NCBI GenBank assembly: GCA_013180625.2
Contig: SNVD02014099.1
Coordinates: forward strand, 62,001-126,000
Reading direction: 5' to 3'
From: Boswellia sacra
Taxonomy: Eukaryota; Streptophyta; Magnoliopsida; Sapindales; Burseraceae
Length of the DNA: 64,000 bases
The notes under the pieces were generated by a model, which searched no databases, was not told where the DNA came from, and saw only the letters and a program-made list of their open reading frames with translations. Made by a program: the position numbers and the translations under genes. The first letter of the stretch is position 1, and the number at the start of each line of letters is the position of its first letter. Shown here piece by piece: positions 22,109-32,454 of this stretch.

Positions 22109-22537
22109 TCAGAATTGTGTCCATAAGTTAAAAATTTCACGCTGCACAAGTCCACAAGAATGCGTCTCAAGAGTTATTCGGATATCATCCAAGGACTTCT
22201 TACTCAGTCCATTCTTGATGAACTGTAGTTTATCCTCTCGATTATTAGACAAATATCCCAAGGAGCGGCAACACTGGTTACAAGTCCATCTTGCACATTT
22301 GGGACAAACTTGTAACCTTTTCGCTCTTCGCTTTTTGGCGTAAGAGCTTTTTCCCATACCTGGCATGTGAGAAACAAGATTATCTGAAAATTCACAAGAA
22401 AATCGAACCTTGGCTTCAATTAACCATCTTACTTCAACAGGCATACCCTTACACATCAACATCCTTAGTCTTTCTGCGCGAGCTTTGTAAATTTTAAGCA
22501 AATCATTTTGAGGAAGAGAGGGAAAATGTTTGTGCAA
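22109..22537 (-). CDS. Unknown basic ORF with CxxC...CxxC zinc-ribbon-like motif
   Basis: An intact 142-codon frame between integrase and LOG in the Athila element, same strand. It has a helical N-terminal part (LLKIYKARAERLRMLM), then a basic stretch SSYAKKRRAKRLQV running into CPKCARWTCNQCC (CX2CX4CX2C, about residues 78-90), which could bind one zinc ion. The C-terminal part is charged with no membrane segment. I do not recognise the family. Athila elements often have an extra ORF here, described as envelope-like with membrane segments, which this lacks. It could be an accessory nucleic-acid-binding protein or another captured gene fragment. Confidence 0.5.
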   Translation of the reverse strand: MHKHFPSLPQNDLLKIYKARAERLRMLMCKGMPVEVRWLIEAKVRFSCEFSDNLVSHMPGMGKSSYAKKRRAKRLQVCPKCARWTCNQCCRSLGYLSNNREDKLQFIKNGLSKKSLDDIRITLETHSCGLVQREIFNLWTQF

Positions 22538-22684
22538 TTTGAGAGAATGGTATCCATGTGAAGAAAATGAGAGAGAAGAAAAGAAAATGGATGCAAGGTG
22601 AGCAACAGTTTTTAGGGAATTGAAAAACTGACTTTAAAAGTCACGGAGTACCGTATCCGCCACTTGACCGGGAAAAATCAATCC

Positions 22685-23917
22685 TTAAAAAGGATCGACT
22701 AAAGCAATGGACTCTTCATTTTGGTAAAAATTTTCAAAGAATGGTTTTAACCATTGTCCATTAACTTTAAACACATTACCATTCTTTGGGTTCTCAATTT
22801 CAACTGCTCCATGAGGGAAAACATTTTTAACAATGAAAGGCACAGTCCAACGAGACCGAAGTTTACCAGGAAACAAGTGCAATCTTGAATCATACAAAAG
22901 AACTTTTTGTGAAGGTTCAAAAGATTTTCTAACAATGAATTTGTCATGAAAAACATTCATTTTTTCTTTGTAAATTTTAGAATTTTCATAAGCCTCATTC
23001 TTGATTTCTTCAAGTTCACTCAGTTGGAGTTTACGTAACTTGCAAGCATCATTCAAGTTTGTGTTAAATGTTTTAATGGCCCAATAAGCTTTGTGCTCAA
23101 TTTCCACAGGCAAGTGACAAGGTTTTCCATAAACTAATCTATAAGGAGACATTCCCAATGATGTTTTGAAAGCAATTCGGTAAGCCTAAAGTGCATCATT
23201 GAGTCTTAAGGACTAATCTTTACGATTTGGGTTAACCGTTTTTTCCAAGATCTGTTTTATCTCCCTATTAGCTAATTCAACTTGTCTACTTGTTTGCGGG
23301 TGATAAGGTATAGAAATTTTTTGGGTTATTCCATATTTCTTCATTAAGGTTTCAAATAGTTTTTTACAAAAATGTGTACCCCCATCACTAATGATGGCTC
23401 GAGGAATTCCAAATCTATACAAGATCTTCTCTTTCAAGAATTTGATAACTGTTTTGTGATCATTGTTTCGACATAGAATTGCCTCGACCCATTTTGAAAC
23501 ATAGTCTACTGCAACAAGAATGTACACAAAACCAAATGATGGTTGAAAAGGTCCCATAAAATCAATACCCCAACAGTCAAAGATTTCAACAACAAGAATG
23601 GGATTCAAAGGCATCATGTTTCTTTTTGAAATGGATCCCAATTTTTGACAATTTTCACACGTTTTGCAAAATGCATGTGCATCTTTAAATAAGGTGGGCC
23701 AATAAAATCCACATTGTAAGATCTTAGCAACTGTTTTTCTAGATGAAAAATGTCCTCCACATGCTTCAGAATGACAAAAGTTAATGACACTACTTACCTC
23801 ATTGTCGGGTATGCATCTTCTTATTATTTGGTCTGGACAATATTTGAACAGATATGGGTCATCCCAATAAAAATTTTTCACTCGGTTAAAAATTTCCTTT
23901 TGTCTTGAGCATTCCAA
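22685..23917 (-). pseudogene. Athila integrase, broken
   Basis: The integrase inserts the cDNA. The frame from 23,917 contains the HHCC zinc-binding part (FCHSEACGGHF ... FCKTCENCQ). Next is the catalytic core with Asp in WGIDFMGPF, Asp in AIISDGGTHF and Glu in RQVELANREIKQ, and then [20 protein letters not shown], a signature of the Athila/Tat side of gypsy elements. Two TAG codons at about 23,213-23,215 and 23,177-23,179 replace Trp in (KD)W(S) and (AL)W(AY). The N-terminal junction with RNase H has a one-base loss near 23,884. Confidence 0.85.
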
Positions 23918-24738
23918 TGAGGTGGCATTTTTTCTATTGCAAGAAAATTTACAATGTTAGCAAACCAAGGTACAGTAGCAACGGAAAATAAAAATTCATC
24001 AGGAAAAGAATCATTGATAGGTGAAGCTTCAATTAATGTCTCTGTTGTTAGTCTTGAAAGATGATCTGCAACGACATTTTCGGCTCCTTTCTTATCCTTT
24101 ATTGTAATGTTGAATTCTTGGAGCAATAAGATCCACCGTAGCAATCTAGGTTTTGCATCCTGTTTAGACATTAAATATCTCACAGCTGTATGGTCAGTGT
24201 AAACAATCGTGGGAGAACCAATTAAATAAGATCGAAATTTGTCCAATGCAAATACTACAGCAAGTAGTTCTTTTTCAGTTGTTGTGTAATTTATTTGGGC
24301 ATCATTTAAAGTCCTACTTGCATAGTATATCACATCAGGCTTACCTTCTTTTCTTTGTCCTAAGACAGCACCAACGGCGTAGTCACTTGCATTACACATC
24401 AATTCAAAAGGCAAGGACCAATCAGGAGATTGCATAATTGAAGTAGTTGTTAAAAGTCCAATTAATTTATCAAAGGTATTTTGACATTCTTGAGTCCATT
24501 CAAAAGAAGTATCTTTTATTAAGAGGTTACAAAGAGGTTTAGATATAGCACTGAAATTTCTTATAAACCTCCTATAAAATCCAGCATGCCCTAAGAATGA
24601 ACGAACCTCTTTGAATGTTTTTGGTGGAGGCAAATGGAAAATTAATTCCACTTTTGCTTTGTCCACTTCAATTCCTTTAGAAGACACCAGATGACCTAAG
24701 ACAATTCCCGAAGTGACCATATAATGACATTTTTCCTA
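23878..24738 (-). pseudogene. Athila RT C-terminal part and RNase H
   Basis: Continues the reverse-transcriptase frame after a TAG in place of Trp (24,736-24,738). It begins with the RT thumb (GIVLGHLVSSKGIEVDKAK, RSFLGHAGFYRRFIRNF). RNase H follows: ASDYAVGAVLGQRKEGKP, TTTEKELLAVVFALDKFRSYL, IVYTDHTAVRYLMSKQD, ENVVADHLSRL. The usual first Asp of the CDAS motif is Asn here (MCNASD), a further sign of decay. The frame ends at TGA through a frameshift before the integrase. Confidence 0.85.
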
Positions 24739-26487
24739 ATTCAAAATAAGACCTTTTTCTTCACACCTTTTCAGAACTTTTTCTAAGTTTTCAAGACAAT
24801 TATCAAAAGAGTTTCCAAAGACAATTAAATCATCCATAAAGACTTCTAAACAATGCTCAACCATGTCACTGAAAATACTTAACATGCATCTTTGAAAAGT
24901 GGTTGGGGCATTGCAAAGTCCAAAAGGCATTCTCCTAAATGCAAAAGTGCCGAAGGGGCACGTAAATGTGGTCTTTTCTTGGTCTTCGAGCGCAATGAGA
25001 ATTTGATAATAGCCTGAATATCCATCAAGAAAGCAGTAGTAGGAGTGCCCTGCTACTCTTTCAAGAATTTGGTCAAGGAAAGGTAAGGGAAAATGGTCTT
25101 TTCTGGTGACAGCATTTAATTTTCTATAATCAATGCACATCCTCCAACTAGATGAGACTCGAGTTGGCAATAATTCACCCTTTTCATTTTTGAGTACTGT
25201 AATGCCAGATTTCTTAGGTACTACTTGTGTAGGGCTTACCCACTTACTATCAGAAATAGGGTAGATAATTCCCATATCAAGTAGTTTGAGAACTTCAGCC
25301 CTAATCACCTCTTTCATATGGGGATTTAATCTCCTTTGAGGTTGTTGGGATGTTTTAGCATTTTCTTCTAAATGTATTCTATGTGTACAAATCAAAGGGT
25401 TAATGCCTTTTATGTCTTTTAACGTCCACCCGATTGCATTTTTATGCCTTTTAAGTACGTGTATCAACTTACCTTGTTGCTCGCTTGTGAGGGATGAAGA
25501 AATTACCATCGGATATGTCTGATTCCCCCCAAGATATGCATATTTCAGTCCTTCAGGTAAGGGCTTCAATTCTAACTTGGGAGCTTCCTCTTCCTTGCTT
25601 TCTTTCATTTGCCCCAATTCTTCGAATCTTGATTTTGAGCCTTTTTCCATCACCTGTGCACAATCCAGTAAAGAACACATATCAGAAAGATCAGGTTCTA
25701 GTTCCATACTTGATTCTAATGAATTCACTAAACAAGTTTCCAAAGGGTCAGAAGAACTCCTTTTTTGGATATGGTCTTCCACAATAGTTTCAATGACATT
25801 GGCCTCCTCAATTTCATCTTCTTCTTCATGTGGTTGTTTGCACATATTGAAAACGTTCAGTTCCAATGTCATGTTCCCAAATGATAGCTTCATGACTCCA
25901 TTCCTGCAATTAATCAAAGCATTAGAGGTAGCAAGAAATGGACGCCCTAAAATGACATGAATTGAATTACATACTTCCACTGGTTGTGTTTCCAAGACGA
26001 TAAAATCCACTGGATTAATGAATTTATCGACTTGAAATAACACATCTTCTACTATTCCTCTTGGTACTTTGATCGATCTATCAGCAAGCAAAAGAGTCAC
26101 AGAAGTCGGTTTTAACTCACCTAGATTGAGTTTCTGAAAAACCGAATATGGAAGCAAATTCACACTAGCACCAAGATCAAGTAAAGCTTGTTCAATTTTA
26201 TGGTCTCCAATAACACATGAAATTGTAGGACAACCTGGATCCTTATATTTCACTGTATTATTATTTTGAAGAATAGCACTTACTTGCTCGGCTAGAAAGG
26301 CCTTCTTTTTCACATTCAATTTCCTTTTCACAGTGCATAAGTCTTTCAAAAATTTTGCATAAGAAGGTACCTGTTTGATCACATCAAGCAAGGGAATGTT
26401 GACCTTTACCTGTTTGAAAATTTCAAAGATTTTAGAATTGTGAGTTGGCTTCTTTTGTGTAGCTAATGCTTGAGGAAATGGAGGCAC
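24736..26487 (-). pseudogene. Athila protease and reverse transcriptase
   Basis: A 583-codon frame. Residues 20-60 (VKVNIPLLDVIKQVPSYAKF and after) are the Athila linker. DLGASVNLLP at 104-113 is the retroviral-type aspartic protease, and the RT carries FMDD at 550-553. The ORF stops at TAG in place of Trp in the LN(W)EKCH motif, and RT continues in frame beyond it. The region between gag and this frame (26,488-26,810) is the gag-pol linker with further interruptions. Confidence 0.88.
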
Positions 26488-26810
26488 AGATGAGGATTTA
26501 GTTTCCTCTCCGCTAGGTGTTGGTTTGGCAACCTCTTCCTACCCTTTAGAGATCAACTCTTCTTCTTCCTCACAAGGGTTAGGAATGTGTTTTTCAATGA
26601 CCTTACCATTGCGAAGGGTCATGACTGACTTGGCTTGGTCAAAATAATGGTTACTTGAACTCCCTGCATTTGAGTTAGATTAATCTTTGGGGTTTTGCAA
26701 TGTTTGAGAAGGAAATTTTCCTTTCTCTTGGATGCTAAATGTAGATGCAAATTTTGCAAGAGTGTCTGACAAATTGCTAATGTTTGAGCAGTTTGACTAT
26801 TGAAAGTCTC

Positions 26811-28060
26811 TTACTTTGTAATGAATGAATGCAATGTTTCTTCAAGGTCATTCCTAGGAGGAGGAGCATATGCATAATCATGAGAATTTTGAAATTTTTG
26901 TTGTGTTTGAAAAGGGACTTGTGAAGATTGTGCATGATTGTCATTTTTCCAACTAAAATTTGGATGATTTCTCCAACCGGGATTGTAAGTTTGTGAGTAT
27001 GGATTGTGATTTGGCCTTTTGAAAGTGTTCAAGGCATTGGCTTGCTCATGGAGACATTCCCTAAAGGCAGGCAAAGTTGGGCAATCATCAGTAGAATGGT
27101 CATTGTCATTACAAATGTTACAGACATTTTCTTGAATAGAATTCAATTGACCATTCTTTTTCATTTCTAAAGCCTTGACTTTTCTAGCTAGGGATGCATA
27201 TTTGGCTTGAAGGTCATGGTCTGCCCTAAGGTTGTAAATGCCTCTATTGGATGTCGAGGTTGGGGCCTTGCTTGGTACCTCATAGGTGCCAGCAGTGTCC
27301 CAATTTTGTGCCTTTTCTGCCAAGGAATCTATGTAGTCAAGTGCTTCCTCAGGGTCTTTTTCTTTAAATTCTCCATTACACATTAATTCTACTAGTTGCC
27401 TATCTTGAGGTGTAAACCCTTCATAGAAGTGTACAACTATTCTCCAAGTTTCAAAACCATGGTGAGGACAGGTATTAAGTAGTTCCTTATACCTATCCCA
27501 ACATTGGTAAAGGGTTTCCCCTTGTTTTTTAGAGAAATCGAAAATTTGTCTTTTAAGAGAATTTGTTCTATTGATAGGAAAATTTTTTTTCAAAAATTGT
27601 TGTTTCATCTCATCCCATGAACTGATGGAATTCGACCTCAAATTTTGTAGCCATGTTCTAGCTTTATCTTTTAAAGAAAAAGAAAAAAGCTTTAATCTAA
27701 TGGTGTTTATGCTACAATTTGGGTCAGTGTAGGAATTACATACCTCTTCAAAGAGTTTTAAGTGCGAATATGGGTTCTCCACATCAAGGCCATGAAAGGT
27801 GGGTAGAAGTCGAACAAAACTTGGCTTGAAATTGAAATGGATTGAATCTGTAGGAGAAACTACACAAGATGGTGCACTAGTCCTTACCGGATTCATGTAA
27901 TCTCTGAGGGTTCTTCGTTGGTTTTGATCATTTTGCTGTGAACGGTTGTCCCTTCATCCGTGAACCTTTCCACTAGATTGTCGGCCATGTTTTCCAAGGA
28001 AGATGATGTTTTTCTAACAAGTCTACCACTAGATGTTCGTGACCAAATTTTCATGCAAGA
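26811..28060 (-). pseudogene. Athila gag
   Basis: Encodes the capsid/nucleocapsid polyprotein. The main frame 26,811-27,896 has the retrotransposon gag segment (FNFKPSFVRLLPTFHGLDVE ... FSLKDKARTWLQNL ... FYEGFTPQDRQLVELMCNGE) and a zinc knuckle CNICNDNDHSTDDC (CX2CX4HX4C, about residue 260). The true start is probably upstream: in-frame QNQRRTLRDYMNPVR shows gag sequence extends before 27,896. A one-base shift near 27,945-27,960 separates it from MADNLVERFTDEG, the likely N-terminus. Confidence 0.8.
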
Positions 28061-28172
28061 AAGAGAGAAGAAAAGAGAAGAAAAGATGAACACAAAAAAA
28101 AATAAAAATAAAAAATTTAGATCTAAGATGAGAAAAGAGAACACTTACAATTTTCCACGCCAATTTTTATCT

Positions 28173-28190
28173 TCCCCGGTAACGGCGCCA
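28173..28190 (-). promoter_or_regulatory. Primer-binding site complementary to tRNA-Asp
   Basis: On minus, TGGCGCCGTTACCGGGGA, matching the complement of the plant tRNA-Asp 3' end (TGGCGCCGTTGCCGGGGA) at 17 of 18 positions, 6 bp inside the 5' LTR. This primer choice is known for Athila elements. Confidence 0.85.
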
Positions 28191-28196
28191 AAAACT

Positions 28197-29524
28197 TGAC
28201 ACATCCGAAAAAGGATTGCCTCCCAAATATAGGAGTGTCGAAGTAATAAACCCGATGAGACCGGGGTCGATCCACGAGGAAGGGGATTTTAGCGCTACAA
28301 ATTATAAGCTAAGCAAATATAATATGAATGATTTGAAGATATGACAAGATAATATCAACAATAGATGAGAATAATTAAAATGCACAAGTAAAAGAAATTA
28401 ACACAATAATAATGAAATCTAAGGTTAGGGGATCCGCCCTTGATATTTCAAATAAGGATAAACAACCTTTTTTAGTTATATGAATTATATTTGTTTCGTT
28501 ACCAATGTTTATACCATTACTTATAAATGGGTTCAAGCATCCAATGTGTCAATCACCATATGTCTACAACAAATCAAGGTTCCTAACTAGATTCATGTCG
28601 GTAAGGAAGAACCATACGACATCTAGAAAGGATCCAAGCATTTGATGTGTCAAGGTTTGTCTACAATGGATTAAAACCTCCACTTCACGAGTGATGTCAA
28701 GATTGATTAAGAAAATAAATATAAATCATATAAAATAAACAACATAATATTATGATTATTAAGCAGATATCAAAGGGTTAGAAAATCTTTACTCTCATAT
28801 CAAGGGTTTCACCCTTTCACCTTAGCAAGAGAGAAATTAGAAAGACATTATAAGAGAAAGAAAACAAATTGCAAGAAGAAGATTTATTAATAGCATAAAA
28901 ACACAAGAGAGAAACATAATACAAGATCCCAGCAAGGCCAAGATGCCCCAATGGGTCACAAGGCACCTCTATTTATAGATACATTCAGAGGCAAACTTTT
29001 CAAATTACAAAGGAATAGTTGTCAAATGTTAGGTGAACTAACTTTGACCATTGGATCATTAGGTGCACCACTTTGACCACCGATTTTGACATTGAAATAT
29101 TGAGCATTTTAATCACATGTCCTCATGAAAGTTGTAGATATTTCTCTCAGCGTTCTATAACATATTGATTTGCACAAGTTGGATACGTATTTTGAGAGAT
29201 ATGGTTCAAATACTGAGGCCTGGTCAGACTGGGTCGAGACTGTAGATGGGTTTACTTCAAGCCCAATTTTGGTCCACTAAGAGCCCGAAATGAATTAAGA
29301 TAATTGAATCAGCTTTCCCAAAAATTAAGATTTGCACCATTCTGATCTATAAATTGAAAGTTATGCCTATTTTACCAAACCTACATCAAAACCGAAATGA
29401 AGAGAAAGTTAATTCAAAGGATGTAAAGACTACAAATATGCTTAAGTTGAGGAATTTAATGACACTATTAATGCAATATGATGAATTAAGCTCTCATTAC
29501 GCATAGATATTTAAGTGTTCATCA
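28197..29524 (-). repeat. 5' LTR of the Athila element
   Basis: Starts TGACACATCCGAAAAAGG and ends AAGTGTTCATCA in plus orientation. Transcription of gag, pol, the CxxC ORF and LOG would start in this LTR and run leftwards. Confidence 0.9.
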
Positions 29525-29529
29525 GTTAG
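29525..29529 (+). repeat. Athila target-site duplication, right copy
   Basis: GTTAG after the TTCATCA LTR end, matching 18,362-18,366. Confidence 0.9.
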
Positions 29530-30420
29530 CCCTCAGCTGCATACCTAACAGTCACCCTATCCTTCTCATTTTTTAACCTTTTCAGCTTGATACAGTTCTG
29601 AATTGCATATTCCCTCAACATATCCCTAAAATGCCTATGATTTTCAAAGATTTGCCCAACCTTTAACTCCACTACTCCCTCTAACCCGGGCTTATATAGA
29701 TTTATCCTATGACCCTAGCCATCCTAGCACTAGAAACCTGATCATCTAAGCTACTCACAGTTTTTTTTTTTTTGAAATTTTCTCTATCAGACTAGCAGTT
29801 TGAAAGATCATCACTAGAGTAGTCCTCATCTGAACTACTTATTCCCTCACTGTCATCGTTTGCAAAATCTACATCATCATTTGGCCTATAACCCTTATCA
29901 GAATTTGCTAATTGACCATGGCCATCTGATTTTCCTCTAGGGTCATTTACCTCACCTTTATCCTCTCCTTGATTACCCCTCTTAGTAGTATCTCTATCTA
30001 AGCTATTACCATCAGACTCTGATTTTGGTTCCTAAGGCCCATCAGACTCTGTTTGACCTTTATTTGAAGGATTTTCATGGTCAATTTTAAGGTCAATTTC
30101 ATTTGTAACTATTGGAATAATCTCTAACGAAACTGTTATAGAGAATATCCCTCTATCTTCATACATGTTCAATACTTCTATGAACCTTGCATCACTATCT
30201 ATAACCATAGAATCACTACTCTAGGGTAAAGACATAGTCAACCTAACTTGCCTATTAGGGTGCACTTCTACATCACAGTAGTGACTTGCTGCTGCAAAGA
30301 GTCCAATCTATGAAATCCTATCAGGGTTTATGTACCCAATCGAGATTCTAGGACCTAAAGCCTCGTATGTTAAATAAAATTGAACCATGCTAGTGGCCTT
30401 ATGCACCAACAATATACAAA
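29530..30420 (-). pseudogene. MULE transposase N-terminal part, broken
   Basis: Upstream half of the transposase split by the Athila element. From a possible ATG at 30,386-30,388 (MVQFYLTYEALGPRISIGY) it passes through a Ser/Asp-rich acidic linker. It reaches the MULE N-terminal domain VGQIFENHRHFRDMLREYAI then KLKRLKNEKDRVTVRYAAEG, which stops exactly at the insertion; PWRIYAS continues on the far side at 18,361. Several in-frame stops (for example after INPDRIS and TMSLP) show that this copy is dead. Confidence 0.7.
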
Positions 30421-31375
30421 GGAAACTACAAATTTTTTAAAATACAGTAAAACAGAAAAAATCACTTTGTTAAAATTAATACATTAAACAAAGCCTTACA
30501 ATGATATCTACACTTCCTAACATATCATAGAAAATGAGTCATGACAAACCCACTCAGCTTTAAACAAGGTCATAAAAATACAAATAGATAAATCAAACAG
30601 GTTGAGTGTTCGTGAAACAACAAACAATGGCTACAGTAATGCATATACATACATACATACATATTTATATATATATCATGATTGTCATAAAACGTCTAAG
30701 CCTTTAACACCCTCCAGTTGCATCAGTTCATAGTAATTCACAAATCTCAACATCCTAATTAAAAAGAAGAAAAAGAAGAACACATAACTCAGTATACAGG
30801 ACTTTCGATGGAAACATTATAACTTTTCATGGATGCATGTGATTGTACCAGTACAAACAACGAGAAATAGCATTAATCTATCATAACATTGCATCAATTT
30901 TCAAAAGCCCCAATTTTAGCCAAACAATATTCCTAGGGTTTCATCATCAACATCTTATTCGAGCAAAACAAAAACAAAATAGCAAAAACAGAACCAACAA
31001 TATATATAGTGCAACTAGTGAAGAAGAAGCCAAAAAAAAAAAAAAACATGCAAAACAAACCCATTACAAACAGACGTCAATGGTGGTCATCCAGATTCAA
31101 CACACTAAAATAGCAGTTGACAAATGCTTACACGTAATTGTCGACGAAGCCAACAACTATATTCTATGAGGTTTCTTTAGGTAAAAGAATGAAGACGCAG
31201 GAACGCTAGCAGTCCAGTGAGAGAGGGCGTAGGTTAGGTCTCCATCAAGAGAGAAAGTGGGGTGGGGTGGGGTCTTTGACATTAAAAAAAATTATTAACC
31301 CATTTACATAGTCTTGAATTGGATTTCTGAAATGACAAGTTTACCTCTTTATTTTCAACATATTTACGTAGAATT
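30421..31375. other. MULE promoter/leader side
   Basis: Upstream of the transposase start and inside the right TIR. It contains a short (CATA)n run (about 30,645-30,664) and A-rich stretches. No domain recognised. Confidence 0.4.
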
Positions 31376-31506
31376 AACATTTGACTTAGTAGAAGGGAGG
31401 TCTATGATGTATTTTTCAAAACATAGGGACCAAATTTATGAAAAATGCAAAAGGCCTTTATTAATGAAATAAGGTCAAAAGATGGGGGAGGTCTATGATA
31501 TTAACC
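31376..31506 (-). repeat. MULE right terminal inverted repeat
   Basis: Reverse complement pairs with 14,313-14,443; outer end ATATTAACC at 31,506. Confidence 0.8.
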
Positions 31507-32189
31507 TATTCTATATTGCTAAAAATTTTTGTTGCTAAAGATTTCAATATTCATCAATCGTTTTCATTTTGTCACTATTTTCATACATTTTACAACAAAT
31601 TAAATTGTTTCAAAATGATATATTTTGTAACTAAATAAAACTTGTGGCAAAATGTATCGTATTGCAACAAAAATTTTGTTGCTAAAGGCTTCAATATTTA
31701 TCTCTCAAGTTCATTTCGTCATTATTTTCATACATTTTACAACGAATTTATTTGTTTCCAAATGATATATTCTATAACTAAATAACTTTGTTGCAAAAAG
31801 TGCATTTTAAGAACTAATACTTGGTTGTTGAAGCCTCTAAAATTTGGCCCAAATTGACACTTTTTGCGCAAAAAAAAAAATCAAATTTGTTATAGAAAAT
31901 TACAATCAGCAACAAAATATTTTTGTCTCCTTTAGTCTTTCAGCACCATTTTTTGTTTTTTTTATATCTTTCTGCAACAATTTCTACTCTAATCTGCAAG
32001 AAAAATTTTCGTGGCCAAAGTGTCTCTTTTGACAATGAAATTTTTTTTCATCACAGTTTCTTTCTACCACACACCTCTTGCCACGACTTAGCAATGAAGC
32101 AATTTTTGTTGTGGTATGTCTTCTGCAACAAAAATTTGGCTTTTAGGAAAGAAATTGATTCGTTGCAAAAAGGAAAATTTTCTATAGTG
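31507..32189. mobile_element. CACTA right-end fragment with subterminal repeats
   Basis: The stretch ends AAAATTTTCTATAGTG at 32,189, the inverted form of a CACTATAGAAAA CACTA end. Before it lie recurring subterminal blocks (TTGCAACAAAAATTTTGTTGC, TTGTTGCTAAAG.CTTCAATATT) with two roughly 135-bp imperfect repeats at about 31,530-31,665 and 31,666-31,800. The left end was not found; the MULE inserted into this repeat. Confidence 0.45.
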
Positions 32190-32454
32190 ATTGTTGCCCT
32201 CTGTGTTTTCAGAAATATCAGAATTCCCTTGCCATCGGCTAATCACCGTTAGATCTAACTAAAAGGTGACCTAATCATTAAGTTGACTTTGATAGATAGT
32301 AAATAGACTACAATGCCCTTGTGTCACCCAAAATAAATAATAAAAAAATTTAAAGATTGAAAAATAAAATAAAAATTTTATTTAATGATTTAAAAGAATT
32401 AAACAAACCTAAATCTAGATCAATTGGAAATTCAATCTAAAAGCGTTGTCATTT
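32190..32454. other. Short AT-rich spacer
   Basis: Nothing recognisable. Confidence 0.5.

Larger units (their letters stand above)
18367..29524 (-). mobile_element. Athila-lineage Ty3/gypsy LTR retrotransposon carrying a LOG gene
   Basis: A complete 11.2-kb element, coding on minus, flanked by GTTAG. LTRs of 1,350 and 1,328 bp start TG and end CA. The primer-binding site matches the 3' end of tRNA-Asp at 17 of 18 positions and a purine tract abuts the 3' LTR. Order in element direction: 5' LTR, gag, protease, reverse transcriptase, RNase H, integrase, a CxxC ORF, a LOG ORF, a repeat-bearing spacer, 3' LTR. Athila assignment rests on the DLGASVNLLP protease, FMDD reverse transcriptase, GIVLGH..S..GIEVD, LVYGK.CHLPVE and the tRNA-Asp site (family knowledge). 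Nonsense changes and frameshifts in gag and pol make this copy defective. The first 130 bp of the LTRs show 5 mismatches, and one LTR has a small deletion, so insertion is not very recent. Confidence 0.92.
14313..31506 (-). mobile_element. Mutator-like element (MULE) with nested retrotransposon
   Basis: Long terminal inverted repeats: the left starts GGTTAATATTGTAGGC (14,313 to about 14,443). The right, read inwards from 31,506, starts GGTTAATATCATAGAC. Both continue through shared blocks such as TTCATAAATTTGGTC, and they are roughly four-fifths identical by eye over about 130 bp. Flanks TATTCTACATTG (14,301-14,312) and TATTCTATATTG (31,507-31,518) contain a 9-bp or slightly longer target duplication with one mismatch. 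Removing the nested Athila element and its extra TSD leaves about 6.0 kb. Contents: MULE transposase on minus, split by the retrotransposon, and a GRF-zinc-finger ORF on plus. Confidence 0.85.

Noticed and set aside
22204..22497. Overlapping frames in the CxxC ORF region
   Set aside because: Shadows of the 142-codon frame, which alone has a motif.
24246..25960. Plus-strand open frames (24,246-24,437; 25,494-25,787; 25,577-25,960)
   Set aside because: Antisense shadows of the Athila polymerase gene.
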